Below, one piece after another: positions 1 through 7,188 of a stretch of 64,000 nt of DNA. The notes beneath the pieces are model-generated. The model was not told where the DNA came from, searched no databases, and worked only from the letters and a program-made list of their open reading frames with translations. Source of the DNA: Kiritimatiellota bacterium B12222 (GTDB lineage: Bacteria > Verrucomicrobiota > Kiritimatiellia > SS1-B-03-39 > UBA6053); contig CP120722.1 of assembly GCA_029719485.1 (NCBI GenBank), positions 3,348,001-3,412,000 on the forward strand. The letters are read 5' to 3'. Every line of letters begins with the position of its first letter. Positions within the stretch are counted from its first letter, which is position 1. The translations under genes were made by a program, and so were the position numbers.

Positions 1-13
1 GCTCTGTATTCAT
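1..13 (-). CDS. Start of a further cassette gene, truncated by window edge
   Basis: An ATG at 13 on the minus strand follows the attC site at 21-69 by 7 bases and reads M-N-T-E before the window ends. By position it should be the gene of the next cassette of array 1. Nothing can be said about the product. Confidence 0.3.
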
Positions 14-20
14 TTTCTAG

Positions 21-69
21 AGCGAACGTCTACCCGCAATGACTTGTTCATTGGCGGGAATTGTTGAAT
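21..69 (-). repeat. attC-like site a
   Basis: Read on the minus strand: R'' ATTCAAC (69-63, perfect RYYYAAC) and R' GTTCGCT (27-21). Between them is a stem of CCCGC/GCGGG and AATGA/TCATT interrupted by a single unpaired G at 53. One extrahelical base in an otherwise paired stem is a known attC hallmark. It ends the cassette carrying the gene at 83-535. Confidence 0.75.
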
Positions 70-82
70 TTCCTCATATCGA

Positions 83-535
83 TTATTGTTTCCATATTAC
101 TGTTCTTTCTTCTGGCTTAGGTTTTCTGATATGCCCATCCGGATCGATCACATAAAATCCCTCACCAGGAAGTGGAGCCGGCCGCAACGCTCGATCCCAA
201 ACGTGCACCCACACCATTGGAGCGCCACGGTACACACCCTCATATTGACGTGCGTTTTTGTGTATTGTAATCCGAGCATCTTTATCTGCGGGAAGTTTTA
301 TTGCTTCGACAACAACTTCATTTTTATAAATAATTTTAAAGTGTGCACTGGTATGCACATCGTTTTTCAGGACGACGTTCCCGAGTATGCACACCTCCTT
401 TCGGTCTAAGCCTGTGTATGTCCATGAGTGTTCATTAGGCGAATACTCCACAGTGACCGTTTCCTCCGCATAAAGGCAGAAGGAGAAAATGCAAAATATC
501 AATTTGTATATGAGGGTTATCTTCATCGTATTCAT
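83..535 (-). CDS. Cassette protein, predicted secreted, unknown function
   Basis: A 150-residue protein with a basic start (MNTMK) and a hydrophobic stretch up to CLYAEE, which looks like a signal peptide cut near residue 24. The mature part is polar and has no recognised motif; it contains VWVHVWDRALRPAPLPG and a C-terminal lysine/proline-rich region. The ATG at 535 lies inside the R' core of the preceding attC (GTTGAATG), and a second ATG at 526 is possible. The stop is 13 bases before the R'' of attC a, so gene and site form one compact cassette with no room for its own promoter. Expression presumably depends on transcription through the array. Its codon use is visibly more AT-rich than in the core genes. 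It may act in the periplasm, but this is inference only. Confidence 0.7.
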   Translation of the reverse strand: MNTMKITLIYKLIFCIFSFCLYAEETVTVEYSPNEHSWTYTGLDRKEVCILGNVVLKNDVHTSAHFKIIYKNEVVVEAIKLPADKDARITIHKNARQYEGVYRGAPMVWVHVWDRALRPAPLPGEGFYVIDPDGHIRKPKPEERTVIWKQ

Positions 536-594
536 TCAACGCCTAGGCGCTGCGGACCCAAAATATGAGGGTTCGCAGACGTCTTTGGTTGTGA
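534..594 (-). repeat. attC-like site b
   Basis: Minus-strand R'' TCACAAC (594-588) and R' GTTGAAT (540-534, perfect GTTRRRY). The stem arms CTGCGGACCC (550-559) and GGGTTCGCAG (569-578) pair except at one position, around a loop AAAATATGA. It is nearly identical to site e, and belongs to the TCATACTTC-loop subfamily. Confidence 0.82.
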
Positions 595-623
595 ATTTGT
601 TTTGTAACAGTAATCGGCATTTT

Positions 624-842
624 TTAAAAGTTTTTCTGACGGAGGTATTCCATAAACTGTAGATCTTGTTCTGTCATTTTGGATTTATCAGCTTCTGCAA
701 GCAACCACTTTACCGGATAAATTTCTCCACGACGTATGCATTCTGTGAATGAACTATCCGGAGACATCGCTTCCAAATAGTCAGGATCAAATACCTTTTC
801 GACCAGACAAGCAAATGTTTCGAGTTCGTGTTCTTTATTCAA
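624..842 (-). CDS. Small cassette protein, unknown function
   Basis: A 72-residue acidic protein starting at a TTG (842) with GAGGAT upstream as ribosome binding site, 10 bases after the core GTTGTGA. No membrane segment, signal peptide or recognised motif. The C-terminal half (ADKSKMTEQDLQFMEYLRQK) is predicted helical by eye. The stop lies about 30 bases before attC b. Size and composition fit a small soluble regulator or toxin/antitoxin-class protein, but nothing in the sequence shows this and no partner gene accompanies it. Confidence 0.6.
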   Translation of the reverse strand: MNKEHELETFACLVEKVFDPDYLEAMSPDSSFTECIRRGEIYPVKWLLAEADKSKMTEQDLQFMEYLRQKNF

Positions 843-851
843 ATCTGATCC

Positions 852-909
852 TCACAACGTTTAGATGAGCGGATCGAGGTACGAGATTCGCTCAATATTT
901 TTGTTCTGT
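852..909 (-). repeat. attC-like site c
   Basis: Minus-strand R'' ACAGAAC (909-903) and R' GTTGTGA (858-852). The stem arms GAGCGGATC (867-875) and GATTCGCTC (885-893) pair with one mismatch around a loop containing GTAC. The TCTAAAC next to R' is shared with sites d and f. Confidence 0.8.
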
Positions 910-910
910 T

Positions 911-1273
911 TCACTCTATTGAGACTCCAAGGTCAATATATTGCATACAGTCTTCACAGACAAGAACCATGCACTCTTCTGATGGAGGTGAAGGGTTTTT
1001 CGGTTCAAGGTATTTCTTTTTCATCCTCTTCTTGCAGGATGGGCATTGTCGGGAAATAAAAAAATCAAATCGAAAGAGCGCAAAGATCCCTAGCGCCATT
1101 ATGAACCCCATGAAATATGTTCCGGGTGCACCAACTAAATTTCGAGACTGTAACTCTGATAAAATCAAAAAAATTGCAATTATGCCAATGAACATTGATA
1201 ACTTCCCGAAAATCAAACGTAAGAAGTAGTATTTGATGCTTCCGGCGAGTTTGTATGATTCAATTTCTTTCAT
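911..1273 (-). CDS. Cassette membrane protein with zinc-ribbon-like cysteines
   Basis: A 120-residue protein with two hydrophobic segments (about residues 22-41, MFIGIIAIFLILSE, and 48-70, TYFMGFIMALGIFALFRF). After them comes a cytoplasmic-type tail with a CPSCKK pair, a spacer and a CEDC pair, so two CXXC knuckles about 27 residues apart that could bind zinc. No family is recognised; short two-helix proteins with a zinc ribbon are common among unassigned bacterial membrane proteins. The ATG at 1273 is preceded closely by AGGA, within 10 bases of the core of attC d. The stop sits 2 bases from the R'' of attC c. The function is unknown. Confidence 0.65.
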   Translation of the reverse strand: MKEIESYKLAGSIKYYFLRLIFGKLSMFIGIIAIFLILSELQSRNLVGAPGTYFMGFIMALGIFALFRFDFFISRQCPSCKKRMKKKYLEPKNPSPPSEECMVLVCEDCMQYIDLGVSIE

Positions 1274-1280
1274 TTCCTAT

Positions 1281-1339
1281 ACAGAACGTTTAGATGATCG
1301 GACCGCGTACTCGCGGTTCGATCGATGTTATTGTTGTCT
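1281..1339 (-). repeat. attC-like site d
   Basis: Minus-strand R'' AGACAAC (1339-1333) and R' GTTCTGT (1287-1281). The stem GATCGGACCGCG (1296-1307) pairs with CGCGGTTCGATC (1312-1323) at every position but one, around a TACT loop. It overlaps the last codons of the gene at 1328-1687. The same GTAC-loop hairpin is found in array 2 (sites at 12519 and 14286). Confidence 0.82.
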
Positions 1340-1687
1340 ATCCTCATCAATTTGTTGAATCATAGCTATAACGATTTTGGCTTCAGCACGTGGTTTAATA
1401 AGTTGAATCAAGCAGTAAACAAAAGCAAATAAGTTAACCGTAAAAATCATATATCCCAAGGTAATCGAAATGCTTTCCTGAATTGCAGACAATTTTATAA
1501 ATTCAGGTGAAGCTCCCGATATTAACTCCATCTCAAGAACTTGCACTATTAAATATTTTGTCCGAACGAGTGCTAAGCATGCCATAACCCCAAAAAACAA
1601 CATCAATATTGGCCATACAACAAATCGATACCGAAGTTCGCGTTTAAGTTTATGGTGGAGTGCGTCAATTTCGGGGGTTCGTTCCAT
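1328..1687 (-). CDS. Cassette membrane protein, two transmembrane helices
   Basis: A 119-residue protein with an N-terminal soluble helix (MERTPEIDALHHKLKRELR) and two hydrophobic segments: about residues 22-42 (VVWPILMLFFGVMACLALV) and 75-95 (ITLGYMIFTVNLFAFVYCLI). It has a charged C-terminal tail (EAKIVIAMIQQIDEDRQQ). No recognised domain. The ATG at 1687 follows the attC e core (GTTGTCT) by 13 bases with GGAG between them. The stop lies inside attC d, so the last residues are encoded by the recombination site. The product would sit in the inner membrane; its role is unknown. Confidence 0.65.
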   Translation of the reverse strand: MERTPEIDALHHKLKRELRYRFVVWPILMLFFGVMACLALVRTKYLIVQVLEMELISGASPEFIKLSAIQESISITLGYMIFTVNLFAFVYCLIQLIKPRAEAKIVIAMIQQIDEDRQQ

Positions 1688-1700
1688 TATTAAATTCTCC

Positions 1701-1761
1701 AGACAACGTCTAGGCGCTGCGGACCCGAAGTATGAGGGTTCGCAGGCGTTTTTGGTTGGGA
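1701..1761 (-). repeat. attC-like site e
   Basis: Minus-strand R'' TCCCAAC (1761-1755) and R' GTTGTCT (1707-1701). The stem arms CTGCGGACCC and GGGTTCGCAG flank the loop GAAGTATGA. Almost the same sequence as site b. Confidence 0.83.
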
Positions 1762-1771
1762 TTATATCTTT

Positions 1772-1999
1772 TCATCGTTTTACCCATTGTTTTACCCAAG
1801 ATTGCGCCTCACTTTTTGCTGAATTAAGTGAGTCAGTTTCTCCGCCAAATATTGCACAGCCGATATCTTCATGGAACATGGCCCAGGAGTACATGCCTTG
1901 ATTCGTAGATCGCCCGATTTGGGATGAAACTTTCGAGCCTTCTATATCTCCATAATAGTATTCTGATTTCCCGTCTGTCATTCGCCAGGCGATATTCAT
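1772..1999 (-). CDS. Small cassette protein, unknown function
   Basis: A 75-residue protein (MNIAWRMTDGKSEYYYGDIEG to the C-terminal QSWVKQWVKR) with no signal peptide, membrane helix or known motif. It is rich in aromatic and small residues in a pattern suggesting a small beta-rich fold; this is by eye only. The ATG at 1999 is preceded by GGGAGAG, and part of that ribosome binding site is the R' core GTTGGGA of attC f. The recombination site therefore supplies the translation signal. The stop is 10 bases from the R'' of attC e. Confidence 0.6.
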   Translation of the reverse strand: MNIAWRMTDGKSEYYYGDIEGSKVSSQIGRSTNQGMYSWAMFHEDIGCAIFGGETDSLNSAKSEAQSWVKQWVKR

Positions 2000-2008
2000 T
2001 CTTCACTC

Positions 2009-2068
2009 TCCCAACGTTTAGATGAGCGGACCCGAAGTATGAGGGTTCGCTCGATATTTTTGTTGTGG
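2009..2068 (-). repeat. attC-like site f
   Basis: Minus-strand R'' CCACAAC (2068-2062) and R' GTTGGGA (2015-2009). The stem GAGCGGACCC (2024-2033) pairs with GGGTTCGCTC (2043-2052) with one mismatch around GAAGTATGA. It encodes the C-terminal tail of the HTH protein upstream. Confidence 0.83.
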
Positions 2069-2485
2069 TGTATCAACTCCTAGAAATGATCTCCAATCGA
2101 ACCCAATATCTTTTCCAAGATCTTTTAGAAAAATAATCGGATTATCTTCTGCCAACTTTGGATCCAGAAGCAGTTGATCCACTTCCCATGACAGGCTTTC
2201 TTTCCTGTTCCCATCATCAATCCATGATTGGATTCTATTGCTAAGATCTTTGAAACTCTCCATCTCGATTTCTTTACCATTATCTCCAGCCAAGTGAAGC
2301 GGTGACACATCGAGTATTCGGGCAAGATTTCTGAATTCTCGGATGGTCAAAACGAAATCCCATTCGTCCTGAGAGTTTTCAAGATCATAGTAGCTCGGGA
2401 GATTTAGGCCCATCTTCGTGGCTACCTCGTTTACCGAGAAACCCTTCTTTTTACGAAGGTATTTGATTCGTTCGGGGATATTCAT
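2018..2485 (-). CDS. XRE-family helix-turn-helix protein (first cassette)
   Basis: 155 residues. Residues 1-65 are a XRE/Cro-type HTH domain (RIKYLRKKKGFSVNEVATKM, then LPSYYDLEN), followed by a helical domain of unknown type. XRE domains bind operator DNA; the target here is unknown. The gene has no stop before the attC and reads through most of site f, so the last residues (from about RANPHTSGPLI) are encoded by the recombination site. A tail made this way will change whenever the cassette is followed by a different attC. The ATG at 2485 lies 9 bases after a core-like GTTGTGT (2500-2494). It could regulate transcription of the array because it is the leading cassette, but that is inference. 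Confidence 0.75.
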   Translation of the reverse strand: MNIPERIKYLRKKKGFSVNEVATKMGLNLPSYYDLENSQDEWDFVLTIREFRNLARILDVSPLHLAGDNGKEIEMESFKDLSNRIQSWIDDGNRKESLSWEVDQLLLDPKLAEDNPIIFLKDLGKDIGFDWRSFLGVDTPQQKYRANPHTSGPLI

Positions 2486-2493
2486 TTCAATTT

Positions 2494-2547
2494 ACACAAC
2501 ATAGTATTAAACAGCCGTAAATTTACTGGTAAATTTAGCCGTTCGTA
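2494..2547 (-). repeat. Possible attC or attI-like boundary at the head of array 1
   Basis: GTTGTGT (2500-2494, minus strand) differs by one base from GTTGTGG, the core that would close the HTH cassette. About 40 bases upstream is TACGAAC (2547-2541), and between them is a hairpin of two AAATTTAC-type units. This could be a seventh attC, but no matching GTTCGTA is found near 2753 to define a further cassette. It may equally be an attI-like or simply a chromosomal junction. Confidence 0.35.
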
Positions 2548-2664
2548 TATGATTTTTTAAATGATTGCGATTCAAGCATTTGGAATTCATAGGGAGACTC
2601 AATACCCTCTCGCGTAAATTTACCAGTAAATTTAGGGGTAAATTCACGCGTAAATTTAGGGGAT
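2514..2664. repeat. 12-bp tandem repeat, unit GTAAATTTANNN
   Basis: Two units in tandem around 2517-2540 and four in tandem around 2614-2661, with the core GTAAATTTA conserved except one T-to-C change and a variable third triplet. Each core is nearly palindromic (TAAATTTA). The layout resembles iterons or operator clusters. Translated on the minus strand it gives repeated K-F-T. Confidence 0.7.
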
Positions 2665-2753
2665 GATTTTCGTTCATACTTTCGACGCCAGGTCTGTGGT
2701 TTTTTGCTAAAAAAGGTAGCGCATGGGATGGCGTTCCATTCGGTATCTTTCAC
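2535..2753 (-). CDS. Doubtful small gene spanning the 12-bp repeats
   Basis: A 72-codon frame whose first 28 residues (WNAIPCATFFSKKPQTWRRK) look protein-like but whose middle is the translation of the 12-bp repeat (KFT units). There is no clear ribosome binding site. It ends inside the possible boundary site at 2494-2547, like the true cassette genes. It could be a degraded cassette gene or chance; no family recognised. Confidence 0.25.
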   Translation of the reverse strand: MKDTEWNAIPCATFFSKKPQTWRRKYERKSSPKFTREFTPKFTGKFTREGIESPYEFQMLESQSFKKSYTNG

Positions 2754-3012
2754 CTAAGGAAAAGAGGCTCAAATAATATGCTCTGTTCTGCATACGGCAA
2801 GTGAATCATGCGTGATACGCAGACCTTACCGAGTCGACTCTTACAGCATCGATAAAGTCCGCGGAATAGTAATATCTCGGATATCGTTGTTCCTTTACCC
2901 CTGTTCAAAGTGATGATTAAACAGATGGCCAGCATTCACGATACCCCGAAGTTAGAGGACTGTAGATTTCAACTTCATTTAGGTTTAAATGAACCCTTCA
3001 TCTCCACAGGCG
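2754..3012. other. Intergenic region between array 1 and nrfA
   Basis: No supported gene. Short frames here lack ribosome binding sites and protein-like composition. It presumably contains the junction between cassette array and chromosome. No T-tailed terminator was identified after nrfA. Confidence 0.4.
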
Positions 3013-4488
3013 TTATTCTCCCTCCACCGATTCTTCGATGACGATGACTTCTTCTCCTAGAGGGGCTTCAGCGACCTGTGCTTTCAACACCGCAATCTGA
3101 CCTTGGCGTGCCAAGTTCGCTGAATTGCCTAAAATGCGGGCCGCCTCTTGGGGCGCATGGAATCCCATCGAATTTTCAGAAGAAATGAAGTCTAAGTACC
3201 ATTGCGCCTGTTGCTGCAGTTCGCGAGCGGTCTGCAAGGCTTCTTCAGGTACTCCCGCCTCTTGGGCTTCGACGATGGTATGAATCAAATCTTCTACCGC
3301 CACCCCCGCATTTTGTAGCAGTTCATAGTTTCGACTCTGTATGCCATCCACTCGGGCCAACAACTCAGTTTCGGACACCGCATGACAGACCTGACAAGCC
3401 CGATTCACATTCAACAGCGGACTCCGTACCCAATGATCAGAAATCTTGCTCGCGCCATCGCGCATATACGGCATATGACAATCGGAACAGGATACCCCTG
3501 CCCTCGCATGAGTCCCTTGACTCCAGGTTTCAAATTCGGGATGCTGCGCTTTAAAGATTTTGGCGCCGGTTAACTTATGCACATAGTCATAAAACTCTCC
3601 CCCATCCGGGAATTCTTGTTCTTGCCAAAAAGCTTCCATCTCTTCGATTTTCAACCCATTACCCCAAGGAAAGGTCAACGGCATTTTATCGCCACAATAA
3701 TATTCCACATGACACTGCCCACACACAAACGAACGCATTTCGCCACGGGTGGCATCCGCATTCGGACTGTAAGGTTCGGTGCGGCCGGAATCCCGCCATA
3801 ACTGAATCGAAGGCAAATGAGGAACCTCCGCATCAGATTCCGCCAAAGCCTGAATGCCTAAAATAAATCCGGGACGGGTCACCCGCAATTGCATCGTATC
3901 CGGAGCATGACAGTCGACACAGGAAACGGGATGCGCATTTCCCGATTCGTGCAACAACCCATTAATTTCTTGATACGACATCTGATGCGAGGCTTTAAAT
4001 CCTGCCATTTCATCCCCATCTCCCAGTTCACGATACACGGGCATCAACGACGCGTGACAATGCAAACAAGAACCCGATTGAGGCGCTTGATGTCGTTCGG
4101 TTTGCTCCTGATCCACCAACATGTAGGCATGTCCACGACGTTCGCGATAATCAATGGCAAAGGCATAACCCTGATAGATCGTAGTCAACCAAGGATAATC
4201 TTCAGCCTTCTCTACGGGTAACGATTCACTCCCCCCATGCCCCCCAAAGCGGGTTTGCGTGGTTAAAGAGGTTTGTTTGTAGAGATCATATTGCTTGGGC
4301 CAATTCCGTCCCCACACCTCCGGGTCTGTGGTATCTTCGGTCACCTCCACTAAACGAACATAGGGCGTAGCCGCCTCTGATTTGCGTTGCTGAATGTTTA
4401 CCAACAACGCACTGACCGCAACCGTGCCGGCAATAGTGACAAAATAGATCAACAGGAAAATAAGTCTGGTACGCTGTTGTTTGCTCAT
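3013..4488 (-). CDS. nrfA: Pentahaem cytochrome c nitrite reductase (NrfA-type)
   Basis: Catalyses six-electron reduction of nitrite to ammonium in the periplasm, receiving electrons from the NrfH quinol dehydrogenase. 491 residues from the ATG at 4488, chosen because it overlaps the nrfH stop as ATGA. The start has an uncleaved or cleaved signal/anchor helix ([20 protein letters not shown]). Five CXXCH haem motifs are visible in order: CLHCH (about residue 140), CVDCH, CGQCH, CSDCH and CQVCH. The NrfA-typical stretches [21 protein letters not shown] and the region after CSDCHMPY with [11 protein letters not shown] are present. In most NrfA the first, catalytic haem is in CXXCK; here it is CXXCH, as known for a minority clade (for example Campylobacter). 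This marks a His-ligated variant. Activity as nitrite reductase is likely but the substrate is not proven by sequence. Confidence 0.92.
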   Translation of the reverse strand: MSKQQRTRLIFLLIYFVTIAGTVAVSALLVNIQQRKSEAATPYVRLVEVTEDTTDPEVWGRNWPKQYDLYKQTSLTTQTRFGGHGGSESLPVEKAEDYPWLTTIYQGYAFAIDYRERRGHAYMLVDQEQTERHQAPQSGSCLHCHASLMPVYRELGDGDEMAGFKASHQMSYQEINGLLHESGNAHPVSCVDCHAPDTMQLRVTRPGFILGIQALAESDAEVPHLPSIQLWRDSGRTEPYSPNADATRGEMRSFVCGQCHVEYYCGDKMPLTFPWGNGLKIEEMEAFWQEQEFPDGGEFYDYVHKLTGAKIFKAQHPEFETWSQGTHARAGVSCSDCHMPYMRDGASKISDHWVRSPLLNVNRACQVCHAVSETELLARVDGIQSRNYELLQNAGVAVEDLIHTIVEAQEAGVPEEALQTARELQQQAQWYLDFISSENSMGFHAPQEAARILGNSANLARQGQIAVLKAQVAEAPLGEEVIVIEESVEGE

Positions 4489-5024
4489 GGGTTCTCTCCG
4501 CTTAGTTCTGATACTCTTAAAGGTCCGCCCAATGCGGCACGTGGGCCATGCCCTACTCGGGCATGACAATGCACACAGCTCACCGCTTGCAGAGGTTCGT
4601 CCTCATGCAGGGTGATCCCATGCACCATGTCATCATGACACTCCACACAATTGGCTTGCAGAATGGCCGCATTTTTTTCCTTAATCATGATGGGCTCATG
4701 AAAATCCTGAAACGTAAAACCTTTCGAATGGTGATAGCCATTCTCAATTTTGGCGATGTATTTACCAATAAAGTCGTGCGGTAAATGACAGTCCACACAG
4801 GTGGCCACATGATGATGCCCCGATTTCATCCACGAATCGTACTGCGGCTCCATAATATGACAGTTGGCGCAGGCTGCAGGGTCTGTACTTAAATACGACA
4901 GCCCTTCAGCATGGTCCATCGTAAACAATCCCACACCCGTAAATACGCCAAGAAATACGGCGAAGAGCAAGATCAGTCGTTTCTGATATAAGGGCAGTGG
5001 CAACTTCATTTCTCGTATTTTCAA
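4485..5024 (-). CDS. nrfH: NrfH-type tetrahaem quinol dehydrogenase
   Basis: NapC/NirT-family membrane cytochrome that takes electrons from the quinol pool and passes them to NrfA. 179 residues: an N-terminal membrane anchor ([20 protein letters not shown]), then four CXXCH motifs ([24 protein letters not shown]). The first is followed by the methionine (CHIME) that ligates haem 1 in NrfH. It overlaps nrfA by 4 bases (ATGA), so the pair is translationally coupled and made as one complex. It starts an operon reading away from htpG; the 190 bases between are AT-rich and should hold the promoter. No FNR-like or other operator could be assigned with confidence. Confidence 0.92.
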   Translation of the reverse strand: MKIREMKLPLPLYQKRLILLFAVFLGVFTGVGLFTMDHAEGLSYLSTDPAACANCHIMEPQYDSWMKSGHHHVATCVDCHLPHDFIGKYIAKIENGYHHSKGFTFQDFHEPIMIKEKNAAILQANCVECHDDMVHGITLHEDEPLQAVSCVHCHARVGHGPRAALGGPLRVSELSGENP

Positions 5025-5215
5025 TCAAATCGAATTAAATCACAAGGTTTAATTTTTCTATTCATCGCTTTTGCAGCGCTTCCGTAACAAACGGCAATAA
5101 ATATAAGCAAGAGAGGAGATGAAGTAGGGTTGTGACTTGATTTTTTCACCTTGCATCTTATGTGCAGGCTCCTTCACATTTTATCTTAATCCCATCAACC
5201 CTTAGGAGAATTCAC

Positions 5216-7144
5216 ATGAGTACTCAAACCAAGTCATTTAAGACCGAGGTCAGTCAACTGCTGGATCTCGTAATCCACTCCCTCTATTCCAACAAAGACA
5301 TCTTTCTACGTGAGTTGATTTCAAACGCATCCGACGCCATTGATCGCGCTCGTTTTGAAGCGGTAGCCAACTCCGACATCCAAGAGCCCGAAGGCGGCTG
5401 GAAGATTAAGTTGATCGCCGACAAAGAAGCCAAAACCCTGCAAATCGTCGATAACGGCATCGGTATGAATGCGGAAGAATTGGAAACCAATATTGGAACC
5501 ATTGCCAATTCCGGCACCAAAGCCTTCCTCAAACAACTTTCCGAAGCGGACGCCAAAGACCGTCCCGAACTGATTGGTCAATTTGGTGTAGGCTTCTACG
5601 CCTCATTCATGGTCGCCAGTAAAGTAGAACTCGTCACCCGTCGTGCAGGCGAAGAAAATGCCTGGCACTGGGTTTCCGAAGGTGACGGCACCTATGAAGT
5701 TTCTGAAGCCTCCCGTGATCACTTTGGTACCACCATCACCTTGCACTTGCATGACAATGAGGATGCCACCGATTACACTCAGGAATACAAACTCCGTGAA
5801 ATCGTCAAACAGTATTCCGATTACATCGCCTTCCCTGTGGTCATGGATGTGACCCGTAAAGAGAAAGACGAAGAAGCCTCCGTGGAAGGTGAAGACCCCG
5901 TTTTCACTGAAATTACCGAAGAGGAAACCCTCAACTCCATGCAGGCCATTTGGACCCGCAACAAGTCTGAGATTACCGACGAAGAATACAACGCCTTCTA
6001 CAAAGGCGCCTTCCACGATTACGAAGACCCTTCCAAAGTGATTCAGTGGTCCGCAGAAGGCACCACCGAATTCAAAGGTCTGCTTTTCTTCCCTCAAAAA
6101 GCTCCTTTTGATCTCTTCTACAACGAAGATGCCAAAGGATTACACCTCTACGTCAAACGTGTGTTTATCATGAATGACTGCAAAGACCTGCTCCCCTCTT
6201 ACCTGCGCTTCGTCAAAGGTGTGGTCGACAGTTCCGATCTGAGCCTTAATGTTTCTCGTGAAATTTTGCAGAACAATCCTCTGGTGCGCCGCATTGGCAA
6301 AAACGTGACCTCTAAAGTCTTGAGCACCCTCAAAAGCATGCAGTCCAAAGAGCCGGAAGCCTATGCGGCATTTTGGACCGAGTTTGGCCGGGTCATCAAA
6401 GAAGGCATGCACACCGATCATGCCAACAAAGACAAAATCAGCCACCTGCTGCAATTTGAGTCTTCCAAAACCGAAGCGGGCAAAACGATCAGTCTCAAGG
6501 ACTACATCAACCGCATGCAACCCGATCAAAAAGAGATCTACTTCCTCAGTGGTGAAAACCGTCAGATGGTGGAAAACTCTCCTTTATTGGAAGCCTTTAA
6601 AGCCCGCGATCTGGAAGTACTGTTCTTTGTAGACACCATCGACGAATGGGTGATTCCCGCCTTGGACAGCTACGAAGAAAAACCCCTCAAAGCCATTAAC
6701 CGTGGGGGTGTCGATCTGGATTCCGAAGACGAAAAGAAAGAGAAAGAAGCATCCCGCAAACAGGCTGAAGAAACCTACAAACCTGTGGTCGAAGCCCTCA
6801 AAACTGCTCTGAAAGATCAGGTCAAAGATGTTCGTTTGTCCGACCGCTTGACCGACTCTTCCGCCGTATTGGTCGCGGACGATTCTGGACTGGATGCCAA
6901 CATGGAACGCATGATGAAAGCCATGGGACAAGCCGTTCCAGAAAGCAAACGAACCCTCGAACTCAATGCCCAACATCCCGTCATGGAAAAATTAAAAGCC
7001 ATGGTGGAAGCCAACGCTGAGGATGAAACCATTGGTGAATACGGAGAACTGCTCTTTGATCAGGCCCTCCTCACCGAAGGCACCCCCCTTCCCAATCCCG
7101 CAGCCTTCGCGAAACGGGTGAGCAAACTCATGGCTACTGTCTAA
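5216..7144 (+). CDS. htpG: Molecular chaperone HtpG (Hsp90)
   Basis: ATP-dependent Hsp90-family chaperone, cytosolic dimer. 642 residues, close to the usual 620-640. The N-terminal GHKL ATPase shows ELISNASDAIDRAR (about residues 33-46), DNGIGM and GQFGVGFYASFMVA. The middle domain contains LNVSREILQNN and the C-terminal dimerisation domain ends at MATV. The ATG at 5216 has AGGAGA 7 bases upstream; the in-frame ATG at 5162 has none and would add a non-homologous leader. CTTGAT at 5136 followed by CATCTTAT is a loose match to a heat-shock (sigma-32) promoter; this is weak. Divergent from nrfHA. Confidence 0.97.
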   Translation: MSTQTKSFKTEVSQLLDLVIHSLYSNKDIFLRELISNASDAIDRARFEAVANSDIQEPEGGWKIKLIADKEAKTLQIVDNGIGMNAEELETNIGTIANSGTKAFLKQLSEADAKDRPELIGQFGVGFYASFMVASKVELVTRRAGEENAWHWVSEGDGTYEVSEASRDHFGTTITLHLHDNEDATDYTQEYKLREIVKQYSDYIAFPVVMDVTRKEKDEEASVEGEDPVFTEITEEETLNSMQAIWTRNKSEITDEEYNAFYKGAFHDYEDPSKVIQWSAEGTTEFKGLLFFPQKAPFDLFYNEDAKGLHLYVKRVFIMNDCKDLLPSYLRFVKGVVDSSDLSLNVSREILQNNPLVRRIGKNVTSKVLSTLKSMQSKEPEAYAAFWTEFGRVIKEGMHTDHANKDKISHLLQFESSKTEAGKTISLKDYINRMQPDQKEIYFLSGENRQMVENSPLLEAFKARDLEVLFFVDTIDEWVIPALDSYEEKPLKAINRGGVDLDSEDEKKEKEASRKQAEETYKPVVEALKTALKDQVKDVRLSDRLTDSSAVLVADDSGLDANMERMMKAMGQAVPESKRTLELNAQHPVMEKLKAMVEANAEDETIGEYGELLFDQALLTEGTPLPNPAAFAKRVSKLMATV

Positions 7145-7157
7145 AAAACTTACTGGA

Positions 7158-7183
7158 CAAGTTCCCCTTTCTAGGGGAACTTG
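7158..7183 (+). promoter_or_regulatory. Perfect 10-bp hairpin between htpG and doxX
   Basis: CAAGTTCCCC (7158-7167) and GGGGAACTTG (7174-7183) form a perfect stem with a 6-base loop. It starts 14 bases after the htpG stop and ends 6 bases before the next ATG. There is no T-run on the plus strand, so it is not a classical terminator. The 3' arm includes AGGGGA, the only Shine-Dalgarno-like sequence for the next gene, so the hairpin could reduce its translation or protect the htpG mRNA end. Confidence 0.5.
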
Positions 7184-7188
7184 ACCCT

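Larger units (their letters stand above)
1..2500 (-). mobile_element. Integron-type gene cassette array 1, no integrase in window
   Basis: Six short minus-strand genes, each followed within a few bases by a 49-61 base imperfect palindrome of attC type (R'' ending AAC, an interrupted stem, R' starting GTT). For the five complete cassettes the leading 7-base core and the trailing 7-base core are exact reverse complements: GTTGGGA/TCCCAAC, GTTGTCT/AGACAAC, GTTCTGT/ACAGAAC, GTTGTGA/TCACAAC and GTTGAAT/ATTCAAC. This is known for integron cassettes, because both half sites come from one circular cassette. The array runs off the left edge of the window. Its leading end is near 2494-2500, where GTTGTGT differs by one base from the core expected for the first cassette. 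No tyrosine recombinase lies in the window, so it matches the CALIN class (attC clusters lacking an integrase) or is the tail of a longer chromosomal integron. Confidence 0.82.

Noticed and set aside
2750..2935. Small minus-strand frame next to the 12-bp repeats
   Set aside because: No ribosome binding site and composition unlike a protein.
5284..7032. Long minus-strand open frames opposite htpG
   Set aside because: They mirror the codon pattern of htpG, lack ribosome binding sites and show no protein-like motifs.
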